This document shows positions 34,619 to 43,780 of a DNA stretch of 64,000 nt, in pieces. The stretch lies in assembly GCF_013359775.1 (NCBI RefSeq), contig NZ_JABMCI010000054.1, positions 60,757 through 124,756 of the forward strand. Reading direction: 5' to 3'. Below the pieces are notes generated by a model. That model ran no database searches, had not been told where the DNA came from, and was given only the letters and a program-made list of their open reading frames with translations. This DNA is from Cellulomonas humilata. Lineage in GTDB: Bacteria; Actinomycetota; Actinomycetes; Actinomycetales; Cellulomonadaceae. The position numbers and the translations under genes were made by a program. Position 1 is the stretch's first letter; each line of letters opens with the position of its first letter.

Positions 34619-37434
34619 GGCGTCGGCCTCCGCAGCAGCACGGTCACCGGGATGGTGATCCGGGCGGGCAGCTGCCGCAGGCGCCCGGCCTGCGCCGCCG
34701 ACGTGGCCTCGGTCGCGGGCGCGTGGCTGACGCCGTCGGGCGCCTCGCCCACCTCGAAGCCGAAGCGGGGGGCGCCGGGTTGCTCCGCGATCACGATCGA
34801 CCAGTCGTCAGCGTCGGCCAGCGGCACGGCGAACCCGAAGAAGCTGAGGTCGGGGTCCATCGAGCCGCGGAACACCGGCAGCAGCTGCTCGGCGGGCGGG
34901 CCCGGTCGGGCCGCGGAGACGAGGGCGTCGGGGAACCGTCGGATCAGCTCGCTGCGCAGGAGCAGGACGAACCGGTCCTCGGCGACCGTGGGCGCGCCCA
35001 GGGCCCGGTCGGCCCACGAGTCCAGAGGGACGATGTCCGGCGGTGCCTCCGGGGCCACGGCGGCGTCCCAGAACCGGTCGAAGAAGGTGGCGGTCATGGG
35101 CGTCGGGAACTCGCGCCAGAGGAGCTCACGGCCGAGCTCGTGGTTGAGGCCGACCAGGAAGGCCTCGACGAACTCGCCGTTGGTGCGCAGGCCCAGGGCG
35201 GTGTTGGCCGGCACGCCGTCCAGTCCGGGGAGCAGCCACTGCTGACCCAGCTCGATCAGCGAGCGCGACATCGGTGCGTCGAACCGCGGGGCGAACCGGA
35301 GCGCCGGCACCGTCACGGCCGGGTCCGGCGGCGCCGGCGTCTCGAGCAGCCCGGACACCCGGGCCGCGAACGTGCGGGCCGGGGTGGTGAGCGCCAGGGC
35401 CTCCTCGAACATCGCCCCGGCGGCGAGCGTGCCGAGCGGGCCGCGTTGGGGTGCGGCCGTGGCCAGGAACGCCGCCAGGTGACGCGCCGACAGCTCCCGG
35501 AAGGCCGCTGCGGCCGGGCTGTCGCGCCGCGGCGGGTGCGGGTGCGGGTCGGGATCCTCGGGCTCCGGGTCGATGGGGTCGGGGTCGATCGGGTCGGGCG
35601 GCTCGAAGGGGTCCCCCGGCCGCCGGCGCGCTAGCGAGGAAGGCCCGGGCGACGCGCTCCGGGTGAGGTCGGCGTGGAGCACCCCACCGCCGGGCACGCC
35701 TCCGTCGATCGGCGGGAGCGGCCTCGGTCCGGGGGCCGGCGTCGGGGTGGGACCGATCTCGAACCCCGGTCGCGGCGGCGCCCCGACGACCGCGTCGGTG
35801 CTCACCTGCGCCCACGACAGGTCGAGCGGGGTCGGCAGCGACGCACCGCCCGCCTCGAAGGTCAGCGGTCCCGCCGTGGAGGGAAGCTGACGGCCGATCA
35901 TCTCGCTGGGCGCCATCCGGCCGAGGAAGTCGAGCCCCGACGGCCGCCCCCCGCGACGCACCCGCCGCACGGCCGGGCCGCGGGACCGGGTCAGTCGCCG
36001 GACCGCCGGGCTCAGCGCCTGGTCCGGCAGGCGGGCCTCGGCCCAGTGCTGGGCGAAGCTTAGGCCGGACGTTCCCGACCCCGTCGCGGGCGCCCTCAGC
36101 AGCCGGGCGCGCAGCGGCGCCAGGACGAACAGGCCCGACTCCGGCGGGAGCGGCGCCACGTGCCGTCGGTGCAGGCTGTCGGCGAGCGTGAACCCCAGCT
36201 CGGCCAGCCCGTAGACCCGGCCCGCGGTGTGCAGGTCCGCGGCCTGGTCCCACGCCGCCGCCACCAGCGTCTCCTGCTGCTGCTGCACCACGAGCGTGCC
36301 CAGCGCGGCGGCCACCCGGTGGGCGGGGTCGCTGTTGAGCTGCTCGTACCAGCGTCCGGCTGACGCCGGGTCCAGGGGCGTGGGCGTCACGTACGCCGAG
36401 CCGTACCGCGGCGGCGCCAGCAGCGGGTTGCTCGCCGGCACCCGGTCGGGCGCGTTGAGGACGTCCAGCAGCGCCGCCGCGAACCGCTCGGCCATCGCCG
36501 GGTCCGACCACCGCTGGACGGGCGCATCGAGGGCGAGCAGGGCGCCGGCCAGCCTCACCTGGGCATCCTGCGAGCCGGGGATGCCGAGTCCCGAGGTCGA
36601 CACGTCCACCGCACGGGTGCCGAAGCCGTCTGCGACGGGGCGGCCACGGATCGCCATCGCGAGGGACTGGAAGTCACCGGCCGGGCCGGTGGCGAACCGC
36701 CAGTGGTGCAGCACCGGCAGCTCCACGGGATCCATGCCCGGCGCGCGTCTCCAGGCCGGGCCCTCGGCGGCCCCCGGGTCGTCGCCCAGCCCGGCGAGCC
36801 GGCCCGCCTCGAAGGTGGGCACGACGCAGGCGAGGTACTCGGTCTGCTCGGCCAGGAGGCGCCCGCTGACCAGCCGGGACAGGCTGCGGCCGGGGTCGGC
36901 GGCGAGCGCGTCGGCGAGGGCCGCGTCGGTCAGCGCGACGTCGGTGGCCAGCTGCGCGTGCGCCCAGGCCCAGCTGTCGTCGAGGTCCGGCAGCTCCTCC
37001 TCCACGTGGGCCGGGGCACCGATCCTCAGGACCGGCAGCGAACCCCGCGCGGGGGCCGCCAGCTGCACGCCGGGCTGCTCGCGGACGACGACCAGGCACA
37101 GCCAGGGCCGCAGCCGGCCCGCCGACGCCGACGCCGGGGTGAACAGCCACGGCAGGGCCGGCTCGTCGAACTCCACGAGCGGCAGGTAGTTGGCCTCGAA
37201 CGTGCGGGAGCCGGGTGCCGGGTCCGTGCGGATCACCTGCTGAGCCGGGAGCCCGGTGACGTCGCCGGGGCCCAGGAGCCGGACCGGCACCCGCACCGGC
37301 CCGGCGCCGTTCACCTTCACCTCGGCGTTCGCGGTCGCCTGGCTGGCCGGGTGCCGGTCCCGCGCGTCCTCCGGCAGGTCGAGCGCGCCACCACGGCGCA
37401 CCCACGGCAGGAAGAGCAGGCTCGGTTCGGTCAT
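34615..37434 (-). CDS. 939-aa protein of unknown function in the giant-protein operon
   Basis: Starts MTEPSLLFLPWVRRGGALDLPED, with NAEVKVNG, LLGPGDVTGLPAQQVIRTDP and NYLPLVEFDEPALPWLFTPA in the first 115 residues, then LRPWLCLVVVRE. Around residues 611-635 it carries an Asp/Pro/His low-complexity linker (DPIDPDPIDPEPEDPDPHPH) separating an N-terminal 600-residue part from a C-terminal 300-residue part. No known domain, signal or membrane segment was recognised. The ATG overlaps the stop of the DUF6603-like gene (ATGA), and its own stop overlaps the next start (ATGA). The linker suggests two independently folding halves. Confidence 0.85.
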   Translation of the reverse strand: MTEPSLLFLPWVRRGGALDLPEDARDRHPASQATANAEVKVNGAGPVRVPVRLLGPGDVTGLPAQQVIRTDPAPGSRTFEANYLPLVEFDEPALPWLFTPASASAGRLRPWLCLVVVREQPGVQLAAPARGSLPVLRIGAPAHVEEELPDLDDSWAWAHAQLATDVALTDAALADALAADPGRSLSRLVSGRLLAEQTEYLACVVPTFEAGRLAGLGDDPGAAEGPAWRRAPGMDPVELPVLHHWRFATGPAGDFQSLAMAIRGRPVADGFGTRAVDVSTSGLGIPGSQDAQVRLAGALLALDAPVQRWSDPAMAERFAAALLDVLNAPDRVPASNPLLAPPRYGSAYVTPTPLDPASAGRWYEQLNSDPAHRVAAALGTLVVQQQQETLVAAAWDQAADLHTAGRVYGLAELGFTLADSLHRRHVAPLPPESGLFVLAPLRARLLRAPATGSGTSGLSFAQHWAEARLPDQALSPAVRRLTRSRGPAVRRVRRGGRPSGLDFLGRMAPSEMIGRQLPSTAGPLTFEAGGASLPTPLDLSWAQVSTDAVVGAPPRPGFEIGPTPTPAPGPRPLPPIDGGVPGGGVLHADLTRSASPGPSSLARRRPGDPFEPPDPIDPDPIDPEPEDPDPHPHPPRRDSPAAAAFRELSARHLAAFLATAAPQRGPLGTLAAGAMFEEALALTTPARTFAARVSGLLETPAPPDPAVTVPALRFAPRFDAPMSRSLIELGQQWLLPGLDGVPANTALGLRTNGEFVEAFLVGLNHELGRELLWREFPTPMTATFFDRFWDAAVAPEAPPDIVPLDSWADRALGAPTVAEDRFVLLLRSELIRRFPDALVSAARPGPPAEQLLPVFRGSMDPDLSFFGFAVPLADADDWSIVIAEQPGAPRFGFEVGEAPDGVSHAPATEATSAAQAGRLRQLPARITIPVTVLLRRPTP

Positions 37435-40400
37435 GACACCCCCACCAGCCCGGCCAGCCGGGGCGCGTCCGGCCGGTCCTGCCCGGCGTAGCGCTCGGTG
37501 ACGGAGGTGCGGGTCGCCGCCCGGGCGGCCGCGGCCAGCCGCAGCCCGGCGCGCAGCTGCGCAGGCTCCGCCGGCCTCGGGTCGGGCAGCACGACGGGCA
37601 CGCCGTCCGGCCCGACGACGATCTCGGTGTACCGGAACGGCTCCGCCACCCCCGTCGACGCGTCCGCGGCGTAGCGGTCGTTCCCGAAGCTCACGCCCGC
37701 CTCGCGCATCACCACACCGGGCGCGCCCAGGCGCTCGGCGTCACTCATCTCGAAGAACTGGCTGTCCGGGAACTCGTCGCTGACCGGGGACACGTTGGCC
37801 GTCGCGCCCCCGATCCGGGGTTCGGTGAGCGCGAACCGGCGCGCGTCGCGGGGCACGAACGCGCCGACGCGGTCGATCTCCCGCGTGGTGTTCAGCGGGA
37901 CCAGCCCCTGCTGCACCACCAGCCGACCCAGGGGGTGCAGCAGCAGGCCGGCGCGCGGCACGTTCCGCACCCCCGCCACCTGGGTGGCCGCCGCCGGCAG
38001 CTCCGCCCGCCAGCTGCCCGCGTCGGCCAGCCGGGTGAGCAGCTCGGCCACCACGTCGATGGTCTCGGTGACCACCGACCCGCTCCCGCCGATGAGCGTC
38101 TTGTCGAAGGAGACCGTGTAGTCCCACCACAGGATGCCGAAGGTGGCCTTCCCCGCGACGCGCAGCGGGATGGGGCCCTCGAGCATGCCCTTGACGTCGA
38201 CCTTGAACAGGTTCCGGGACCCGCGCTTGAGCTGCACGCCGGCGGCGAAGTCCGCGATGAAGTGCGGCGGCCAGAAGCTCACCAGCACGTCGAACCCGAT
38301 GTACCCCTGGATGCTGAAGCCGTAGGCGGCCGCGTACAGGGAGGCCTTCGCCCCGAACTGGAGGGTGTTCGTCGTGATCGCCAGGTAGGCCTCGATCACC
38401 AGCTTCGGGTTGTCGCCCGTGGTGAGCGCCACGGAGACGCGCGGCAGCACCGGGAAGCTGGCCGGCGGGCTGAACCGCGGGTTGAACCCGCCCACCGCGA
38501 GCGCGAACCCCTGGCCGCGCTCGCGCCGGAACGCGGCGGCGCCGGTCAGGACGAAGCGGCCGCACAGCTTCGAGTCGTAGAGGACCGCGTCGAGGGCCGC
38601 GGAACCGGTGTCGAGGTCGAACACGCCGACGACGTCGAGGTTCAGCGTGAGGAGGGCGTTGTCCTCCTGCGGCAGCACCGAGGAGACCCGGCCGAGCACC
38701 AGCAGCCGGCTGGTCTCCGAGACGGAGTCCCGCTCGAGCATGAGGGCGAGGTCGGCACGCAGCAGCGGGTGGGCGCTGCCGAACGTCAGCTTCACCAGGA
38801 AGCCGTAGATGTGCGTCCCCTCCCGCGGCGGGAAGAACGTCCGCAGGGCGGAGACCAGCTCCGGGAGGTGCTTGACCGGGTCGGCCGGGAAGAGCACGTG
38901 CTTGAGCTGGCCGGACGGCAGCGCCGCGCGGACGGCGGCGACGTCCAGGGTCCGGTCCGCGGCGTACAGCAGCCCGAACCCGTCGAGGGTGACCACGCCG
39001 GCCTGCCACCCCAGGTGCTCGACGGTCCCGATCAGCAGGAGGGACGACAGCGGGTTGCCCTCGCGGTCCCGGGTGGACGCGAGCCCGACGCAGGTGATCG
39101 TGATCTGCTTGCCGAACCGCAGCACCAGGGCGCCGACGTAGTCCCCCGTGGTCGGGTCGTGCTGGATGGTGCCGCCGCCGCTCACCGGTCCGGTCCGCAG
39201 GTCCAGGGCGATCCCCGTCGGGCGCGACGCGTCGACGTGGGCGTCGACCACCCGCAGGTTGCGCTCGTCGGACGGCGTCATGGTGTCCATGGCCGCGAGC
39301 AGGCCCAGGCGGTCGACCCGGACGTACAGCGGACCCAGCTGCGTGCTGAAGGAGACCAGCCCGCCGGCGGCCGCCGCCCAGCCGCTCTCGGGCGGTTCGG
39401 CCCGGCGCCCGGCCAGGCGCAGCACCACCTCGAGCACGTTGATCCCCAGCACGCCGCCCCCGCCGAGCGGCAGCGTCTTCTCGAGCGCGGGCGGACCGGC
39501 GGGACCCGAGGAGTCGAAGGGGGGTTCGGGACCCGTCGCGTCGACGCCCGCCGGGACGTGCACCTCGTGGATGAACCCGAGGGCGGCGTCGTACCCCAGG
39601 CCGAGGGAGAACACCTTCCGGATCGGCCGGCCGCCGAGCAGCTTGCGCACGAAGCTGTCCTTGTCGGCCGAGTCGATCACCAGGGCGCAGTGGTCCAGCC
39701 GCAGCAGGATGCGCGCGCCGGACGCGCTCAGGGTGAGCACGGCGGCGAGCTCCCCGAGCTCCAGCCGGGTGCCCGTGGCCCGCGGCAGGGCGTAGCTGAT
39801 CCCCGTCTCGTCGGGCACCGCGCGGTAGCCCACCGACACGCTCGTGCTGGCTGCCGTCGCGTTCGGCCGCACGCCGTCCTCGCCACCGATCAGCAGCGCC
39901 GCTCCGGCGTCGCTGCGGATGTCCACCCGGAAGCTCCAGGTCGGGGCGTCGATGGCGCCGGGGTTCAGCACCTGGTCGAGCGTGAGCGTGCCGCCGAGCG
40001 CGAGGAAGAGCTGGTGCGGACGGGCGGGGGTGCCCAGGCGCCGGGGCAGGTACATCCAGGTGACCCGCAGCTGCTCGGAGTCGGTGGCGCCGGCGCGCCG
40101 CAGCGCGAGCGAGACCATCCGAGCCGCCAGGACGTCCGCCGCGGTCGGGCGTGCCGGCGAGTCGACGTCGAGCGCGGCGGCGTCCCAGCCGACGATCACG
40201 TCCCCGAGCGCGTTCGACGCGTCCTCGTCCTTGGTCTGGTCGACGACGGCGATCGCGGCGACGATGCCGCGGACCAGGCCGTCGACGACGAGGAACGACG
40301 TGTCGCGCGCGGTGTTCAGCGTGCTGCCCTCGGCGTCCGGCCGCGTGTCGTCCAGGTCGTCCAGGGTCCGGCCCGGGTTCCACACGAACGAGAGGATCGT

Positions 40401-40874
40401 GCCGATCGCGTTGCGGAACCTGGTGTGCGCCTGCTCGCCCGGCGCCAGCGAGCTGGTGAGCTCGGACGTGATCGAGACCGCCTGCATGATCAGGAACAGC
40501 TTGGGCCAGCGGCGCCGCACGTACGTGCTGCCCAGCAGGTCGAGCAGGCTGTTCACGAACGTGTCCCCGCGGCCCGCCCAGTCGGTGCCCTGCCACGCCT
40601 CCACCTGGTCGATCACCGCCCCGAGGAGCAGGGCGAGGTTGCCGAGGGCCTCGATGTCCGCCTGGAGGTCGGTGTCCACCTGCTCGCGGTACGCCTTGAT
40701 CGCCGCGAGAGGGGCTTCGGGCAGGACGACGGCGTGGGTGGTCGCGTCCGGCGCGGCCCCGAGGTCGGCCAGCACCGCGCTGCGGACCGCGGGCCGGCCC
40801 AGCAGGTCGGCGGAGAACGAGACGAAGTCGAGGACCTCGCCCGCGACCGCGCGGAGCACCGAGCCGGCGCTCAC
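37431..40874 (-). CDS. DUF6603-like giant protein (1147 aa)
   Basis: Starts at a GTG that overlaps the TGA of the phosphatase gene (GTGA); the reading frame continues further upstream but that part is antisense shadow. The N-terminal 200 residues are helical (VLDFVSFSADLLGRPAVRSA). The rest is a long beta-rich array with VDRLGLLAAMDTM, FGKQITITCVGLAS and VTLDGFGLLYAADRTLDVAA. The stretch near residues 845-905 (GYIGFDVLVSFWPPHFIADF, then GMLEGPIPLRVAGKATFGIL) matches the pattern I associate with DUF6603, a family without known function. The amphipathic strands with repeated Gly and Phe resemble a long beta-solenoid or barrel. No signal peptide is seen. Confidence 0.85.
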   Translation of the reverse strand: MSAGSVLRAVAGEVLDFVSFSADLLGRPAVRSAVLADLGAAPDATTHAVVLPEAPLAAIKAYREQVDTDLQADIEALGNLALLLGAVIDQVEAWQGTDWAGRGDTFVNSLLDLLGSTYVRRRWPKLFLIMQAVSITSELTSSLAPGEQAHTRFRNAIGTILSFVWNPGRTLDDLDDTRPDAEGSTLNTARDTSFLVVDGLVRGIVAAIAVVDQTKDEDASNALGDVIVGWDAAALDVDSPARPTAADVLAARMVSLALRRAGATDSEQLRVTWMYLPRRLGTPARPHQLFLALGGTLTLDQVLNPGAIDAPTWSFRVDIRSDAGAALLIGGEDGVRPNATAASTSVSVGYRAVPDETGISYALPRATGTRLELGELAAVLTLSASGARILLRLDHCALVIDSADKDSFVRKLLGGRPIRKVFSLGLGYDAALGFIHEVHVPAGVDATGPEPPFDSSGPAGPPALEKTLPLGGGGVLGINVLEVVLRLAGRRAEPPESGWAAAAGGLVSFSTQLGPLYVRVDRLGLLAAMDTMTPSDERNLRVVDAHVDASRPTGIALDLRTGPVSGGGTIQHDPTTGDYVGALVLRFGKQITITCVGLASTRDREGNPLSSLLLIGTVEHLGWQAGVVTLDGFGLLYAADRTLDVAAVRAALPSGQLKHVLFPADPVKHLPELVSALRTFFPPREGTHIYGFLVKLTFGSAHPLLRADLALMLERDSVSETSRLLVLGRVSSVLPQEDNALLTLNLDVVGVFDLDTGSAALDAVLYDSKLCGRFVLTGAAAFRRERGQGFALAVGGFNPRFSPPASFPVLPRVSVALTTGDNPKLVIEAYLAITTNTLQFGAKASLYAAAYGFSIQGYIGFDVLVSFWPPHFIADFAAGVQLKRGSRNLFKVDVKGMLEGPIPLRVAGKATFGILWWDYTVSFDKTLIGGSGSVVTETIDVVAELLTRLADAGSWRAELPAAATQVAGVRNVPRAGLLLHPLGRLVVQQGLVPLNTTREIDRVGAFVPRDARRFALTEPRIGGATANVSPVSDEFPDSQFFEMSDAERLGAPGVVMREAGVSFGNDRYAADASTGVAEPFRYTEIVVGPDGVPVVLPDPRPAEPAQLRAGLRLAAAARAATRTSVTERYAGQDRPDAPRLAGLVGVS

Positions 40875-43687
40875 GGCCCTGGCTCCGGGATCGGCACGCG
40901 GCTCAGCACGGACTCGCGCAACGTCTCGGGCGGCGCCTCGTCCAGCGGCCCCAGGGGTGCCCGGTGCACCATGTACGGCCCGAGCACCGGCAGCTGCGTC
41001 TCGGGGTCGACCGCGGAGGTGTACACCTCGCCGACGGCGGTCACGGAGCCGTCCGCGGCCGACTCGAACCGGCAGATGCCGAAGTTGGACCGGAACATCA
41101 TCTGCCGGGTGTTCCGCATCCGGTCGAGCGCCGCCTGGTGCCGGGCGGCGACCGCCTGCATCGCCTCGAAGGAGGTCGCCGGGTCGGCCAGCTGGGCCTC
41201 GATCGCCGCGTCGTCCAGCGGCGTGGGCCGGATCGGCGCCGGGCGGTCGGCGTCGAGGCGGCCGTCGATCAGAGGGGTCACCCGCCACCGCCACTCCGGC
41301 GGCTTCGCCGGGTTGAGCCGCGAGGTGAGCGCGGGCACCGGCTCGTCGCCCTCGGGGTTGTCGTCGAGCCAGCCGTGCGTCGCCAGCAGCACCGGGCTGC
41401 GCAGCAGCTTGGCCCGCGTCGTCGCCACCAGGTCCGCCTCGGTCCGCCCCTGGGGCAGGAGCACCAGCTCGGCGTCCGGCCGCGCCCACCCCAGCCGCTC
41501 GACGCCGAGCCCCGCGCGCAGGAGCTCCTGGAGCAGCATCGCGCTGCGGTCGAGCGCCCGCAGGTAGACGGGCATGACGTTCTTGAACCCGCTGGACGTG
41601 AACTGCGCGATCCGGGCCGGTCGGCGCTCGGCACCCCGCCAGTAGCTCATCACGTTGGACGCGGCGTTGTGCACGTCGCCGGACAGGACCACCACCCGCT
41701 GGTGCTCCGCGAGCCTGGCCAGGAGGTGCTCGAAGGTGAGTGCGTCGAACGCCCAGGTCTCGAGGGCGTCGGGGTTGGTCCCGGGCATCCGGCGCGCGCC
41801 GGCGGCCGACTCCGGGTCGGTCAGGTCGCCGGCCGTGGCCAGGTCGAAGATCCGGTAGATGGCCCGGGCGACCACCTCGTCGATCACCGGCGGTCCGATC
41901 ACCTGGAGGGGGGCGATCACCACCAGCACCTCGCGCCCGGCCGGCAGCGGCGGACGCGGGATCTGGTCGACGAGCGCCTCCGTCGCGACGTTGCCCGGCG
42001 GCCCGATCTCCGCGACGAAGCTGCGTCGGGTCCGGTTGTCCAGCGCGACCACGACGTGCTTGGGCCCGTCGACGGTGAAGTGCCAGGTCATCGGTGCGTC
42101 GACGACACCGAACCGGCCGTCCGGCTGCGGCTGGTTCTCCAGGTGGTGGCCGAACATCCGCCCGATGGCCGCGAACAGGTCGCGGTCGGGACCCGGCGCC
42201 GACCCCGGGAACAGCGCGGCCGCCCGGTCGAGCAGGTCGCCCGGCAGCTGGCCCCCGAGCTCGGGATGCTCGGGCGTGGTGACCTGGTCGTACCGGCGCG
42301 GGTCGTTCCCCCAGTCCTGGAACAGGGCGTAGGCCAGCATCCCGTTGGTCAGGATCACCTGCCCGAGCGCGCTGCCGAGCACGCGGTGACGCCACATCGG
42401 GTTGAGGAAGAAGTCGTCCGTGACGTCGTGGTCGTCGAGCATCATGTACGACGGCACGTTGGCCAGCACGCGCTGCACCCGGGCCAGACCGAGCAGGAGC
42501 TCGCGATGCACCCGGTGGCTCCGGCGCCGGGACCGGGCACGCTCGGCGGGGGGCGTCTTCGCGTCCTCGGCGGCCTTGGCAGCGATCGCCGCGGCACCCG
42601 CGAACAGGTGCTGCGGGATGCGCTCGGGATAGACGGTCGGGGGCAGGACGACGTCCTGGTCGTCGCCCAGCGTGTCCAGCCAGCGCACGACGCCGCCGCC
42701 GACCGCGGTCGCACCCGGCACCTCGACGCCCCAGCAGGCCGGGGACCAGGCCAGGACGTAGGCCGCGGCGAACTCGCCCAGGGAGATCAGGTGGTTGGCG
42801 CCGTCCACGCTGGTGAGCTGCCCGCTGACCGTCGTCAGGTGCAGCCGGCCGCCGACCGGGAAGCACGGCGGGCCCGCCGGCAGGTCCCCCGCCAGCGCCG
42901 TCTCCTGCGGCGTCTCGGGGGTGTAGACCGCGGTGGGGTCGGCCTCGGTCGGCGTGCTGCTCGCGGGCCGCCGGAGAACCTGTCCGACCGTGACGCGCTC
43001 CACCGGCACCCCGCCCGCGGTGCCGATGAGCTCCACGCCCAGCTCGACGACCCGCAGCATCATCACGGCGTCCACGTCGTCGGCGTATATCTGGTCACCA
43101 CCGAGGAAGAGCTGGTGGAGCCGCGCGCGCGGATCGTCCACCCGGTCGTTCAGGTACTCGTCCATCCACGCCAGGGCGTCGCCGTCGTCGTAGCCCGGGC
43201 GCCGGCACGAGCCGTACCCCAGCCGCAGGTCGTCCAGCGTGGACGGCGGGAGGGCGAAGCTCGGCAGCATCCGGTCGGCGTACCCCAGGGGTCCGGCCTC
43301 GACGCCGCTGACCGTGTGCGCGCCGAGCAGGCCCAGCTTCGCGAGATCGGTGGTGCCCGAGGCGGCCGTGATGGTGACGTTGTACGAGTAGAGCCGGTCG
43401 GACTCGAAGACCTTGCCGGAGGCCGGTGGCAGGCGCGCGGAGACGAGCCCGAGGTGGAGCCGCTCGCCGATCCGCACCGTCGTCTCGCCGGGGTGCGGCT
43501 CGGGTGCGTTCGGGTCGGGGGGGTCGCCGCTGCTGGCGAAGGGCGCGTTGGTGGTGTCGGAGGCGACCCGACCTTCCCAGACCGTGAGCCTGACGTCGGC
43601 CGCTTCGCTCAGCACCACCTGGACCGCGACGAGCCCCGCGTCGACCCGACGCAGGATCGGACCCGCGAGGAGGAGCGGAAGCTGCAT
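40871..43687 (-). CDS. PhoD-like metallophosphatase, first gene of the giant-protein operon
   Basis: A 938-aa protein of the PhoD/alkaline phosphatase D-like superfamily. Motifs in order: GYGSCRRPGY (about 155), LGGDQIYADDVD (about 193-204), YMMLDDHDVTDDFF (about 414-427), and VVLSGDVHNAAS (about 666-677), which together supply the Asp, Asn and His ligands of a binuclear metal centre. About 130 N-terminal residues form a Fn3-like domain as in PhoD. No signal peptide is visible, unlike secreted PhoD enzymes, so the substrate may be intracellular. It is much longer than typical PhoD (500-600 aa), with a 200-residue insertion between the second and third motifs. It probably leads the operon, since 93 non-coding bases precede it. 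Confidence 0.88.
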   Translation of the reverse strand: MQLPLLLAGPILRRVDAGLVAVQVVLSEAADVRLTVWEGRVASDTTNAPFASSGDPPDPNAPEPHPGETTVRIGERLHLGLVSARLPPASGKVFESDRLYSYNVTITAASGTTDLAKLGLLGAHTVSGVEAGPLGYADRMLPSFALPPSTLDDLRLGYGSCRRPGYDDGDALAWMDEYLNDRVDDPRARLHQLFLGGDQIYADDVDAVMMLRVVELGVELIGTAGGVPVERVTVGQVLRRPASSTPTEADPTAVYTPETPQETALAGDLPAGPPCFPVGGRLHLTTVSGQLTSVDGANHLISLGEFAAAYVLAWSPACWGVEVPGATAVGGGVVRWLDTLGDDQDVVLPPTVYPERIPQHLFAGAAAIAAKAAEDAKTPPAERARSRRRSHRVHRELLLGLARVQRVLANVPSYMMLDDHDVTDDFFLNPMWRHRVLGSALGQVILTNGMLAYALFQDWGNDPRRYDQVTTPEHPELGGQLPGDLLDRAAALFPGSAPGPDRDLFAAIGRMFGHHLENQPQPDGRFGVVDAPMTWHFTVDGPKHVVVALDNRTRRSFVAEIGPPGNVATEALVDQIPRPPLPAGREVLVVIAPLQVIGPPVIDEVVARAIYRIFDLATAGDLTDPESAAGARRMPGTNPDALETWAFDALTFEHLLARLAEHQRVVVLSGDVHNAASNVMSYWRGAERRPARIAQFTSSGFKNVMPVYLRALDRSAMLLQELLRAGLGVERLGWARPDAELVLLPQGRTEADLVATTRAKLLRSPVLLATHGWLDDNPEGDEPVPALTSRLNPAKPPEWRWRVTPLIDGRLDADRPAPIRPTPLDDAAIEAQLADPATSFEAMQAVAARHQAALDRMRNTRQMMFRSNFGICRFESAADGSVTAVGEVYTSAVDPETQLPVLGPYMVHRAPLGPLDEAPPETLRESVLSRVPIPEPGP

Positions 43688-43780
43688 CAGGCCCCCTGCC
43701 CGACTGACGAGGCATCCCCGGACAGTTCGGACGTTAGCCCCATATCGCCCGCAGGGGCCAGGGTCAGGCGGGGAAGACGG

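Noticed and set aside
30113..35245. 1710-residue plus-strand frame opposite the giant-protein operon
   Set aside because: Composition is dominated by Arg, Gly, Pro and Ala, without motifs. The minus-strand genes have overlapping starts and stops and sensible protein composition.
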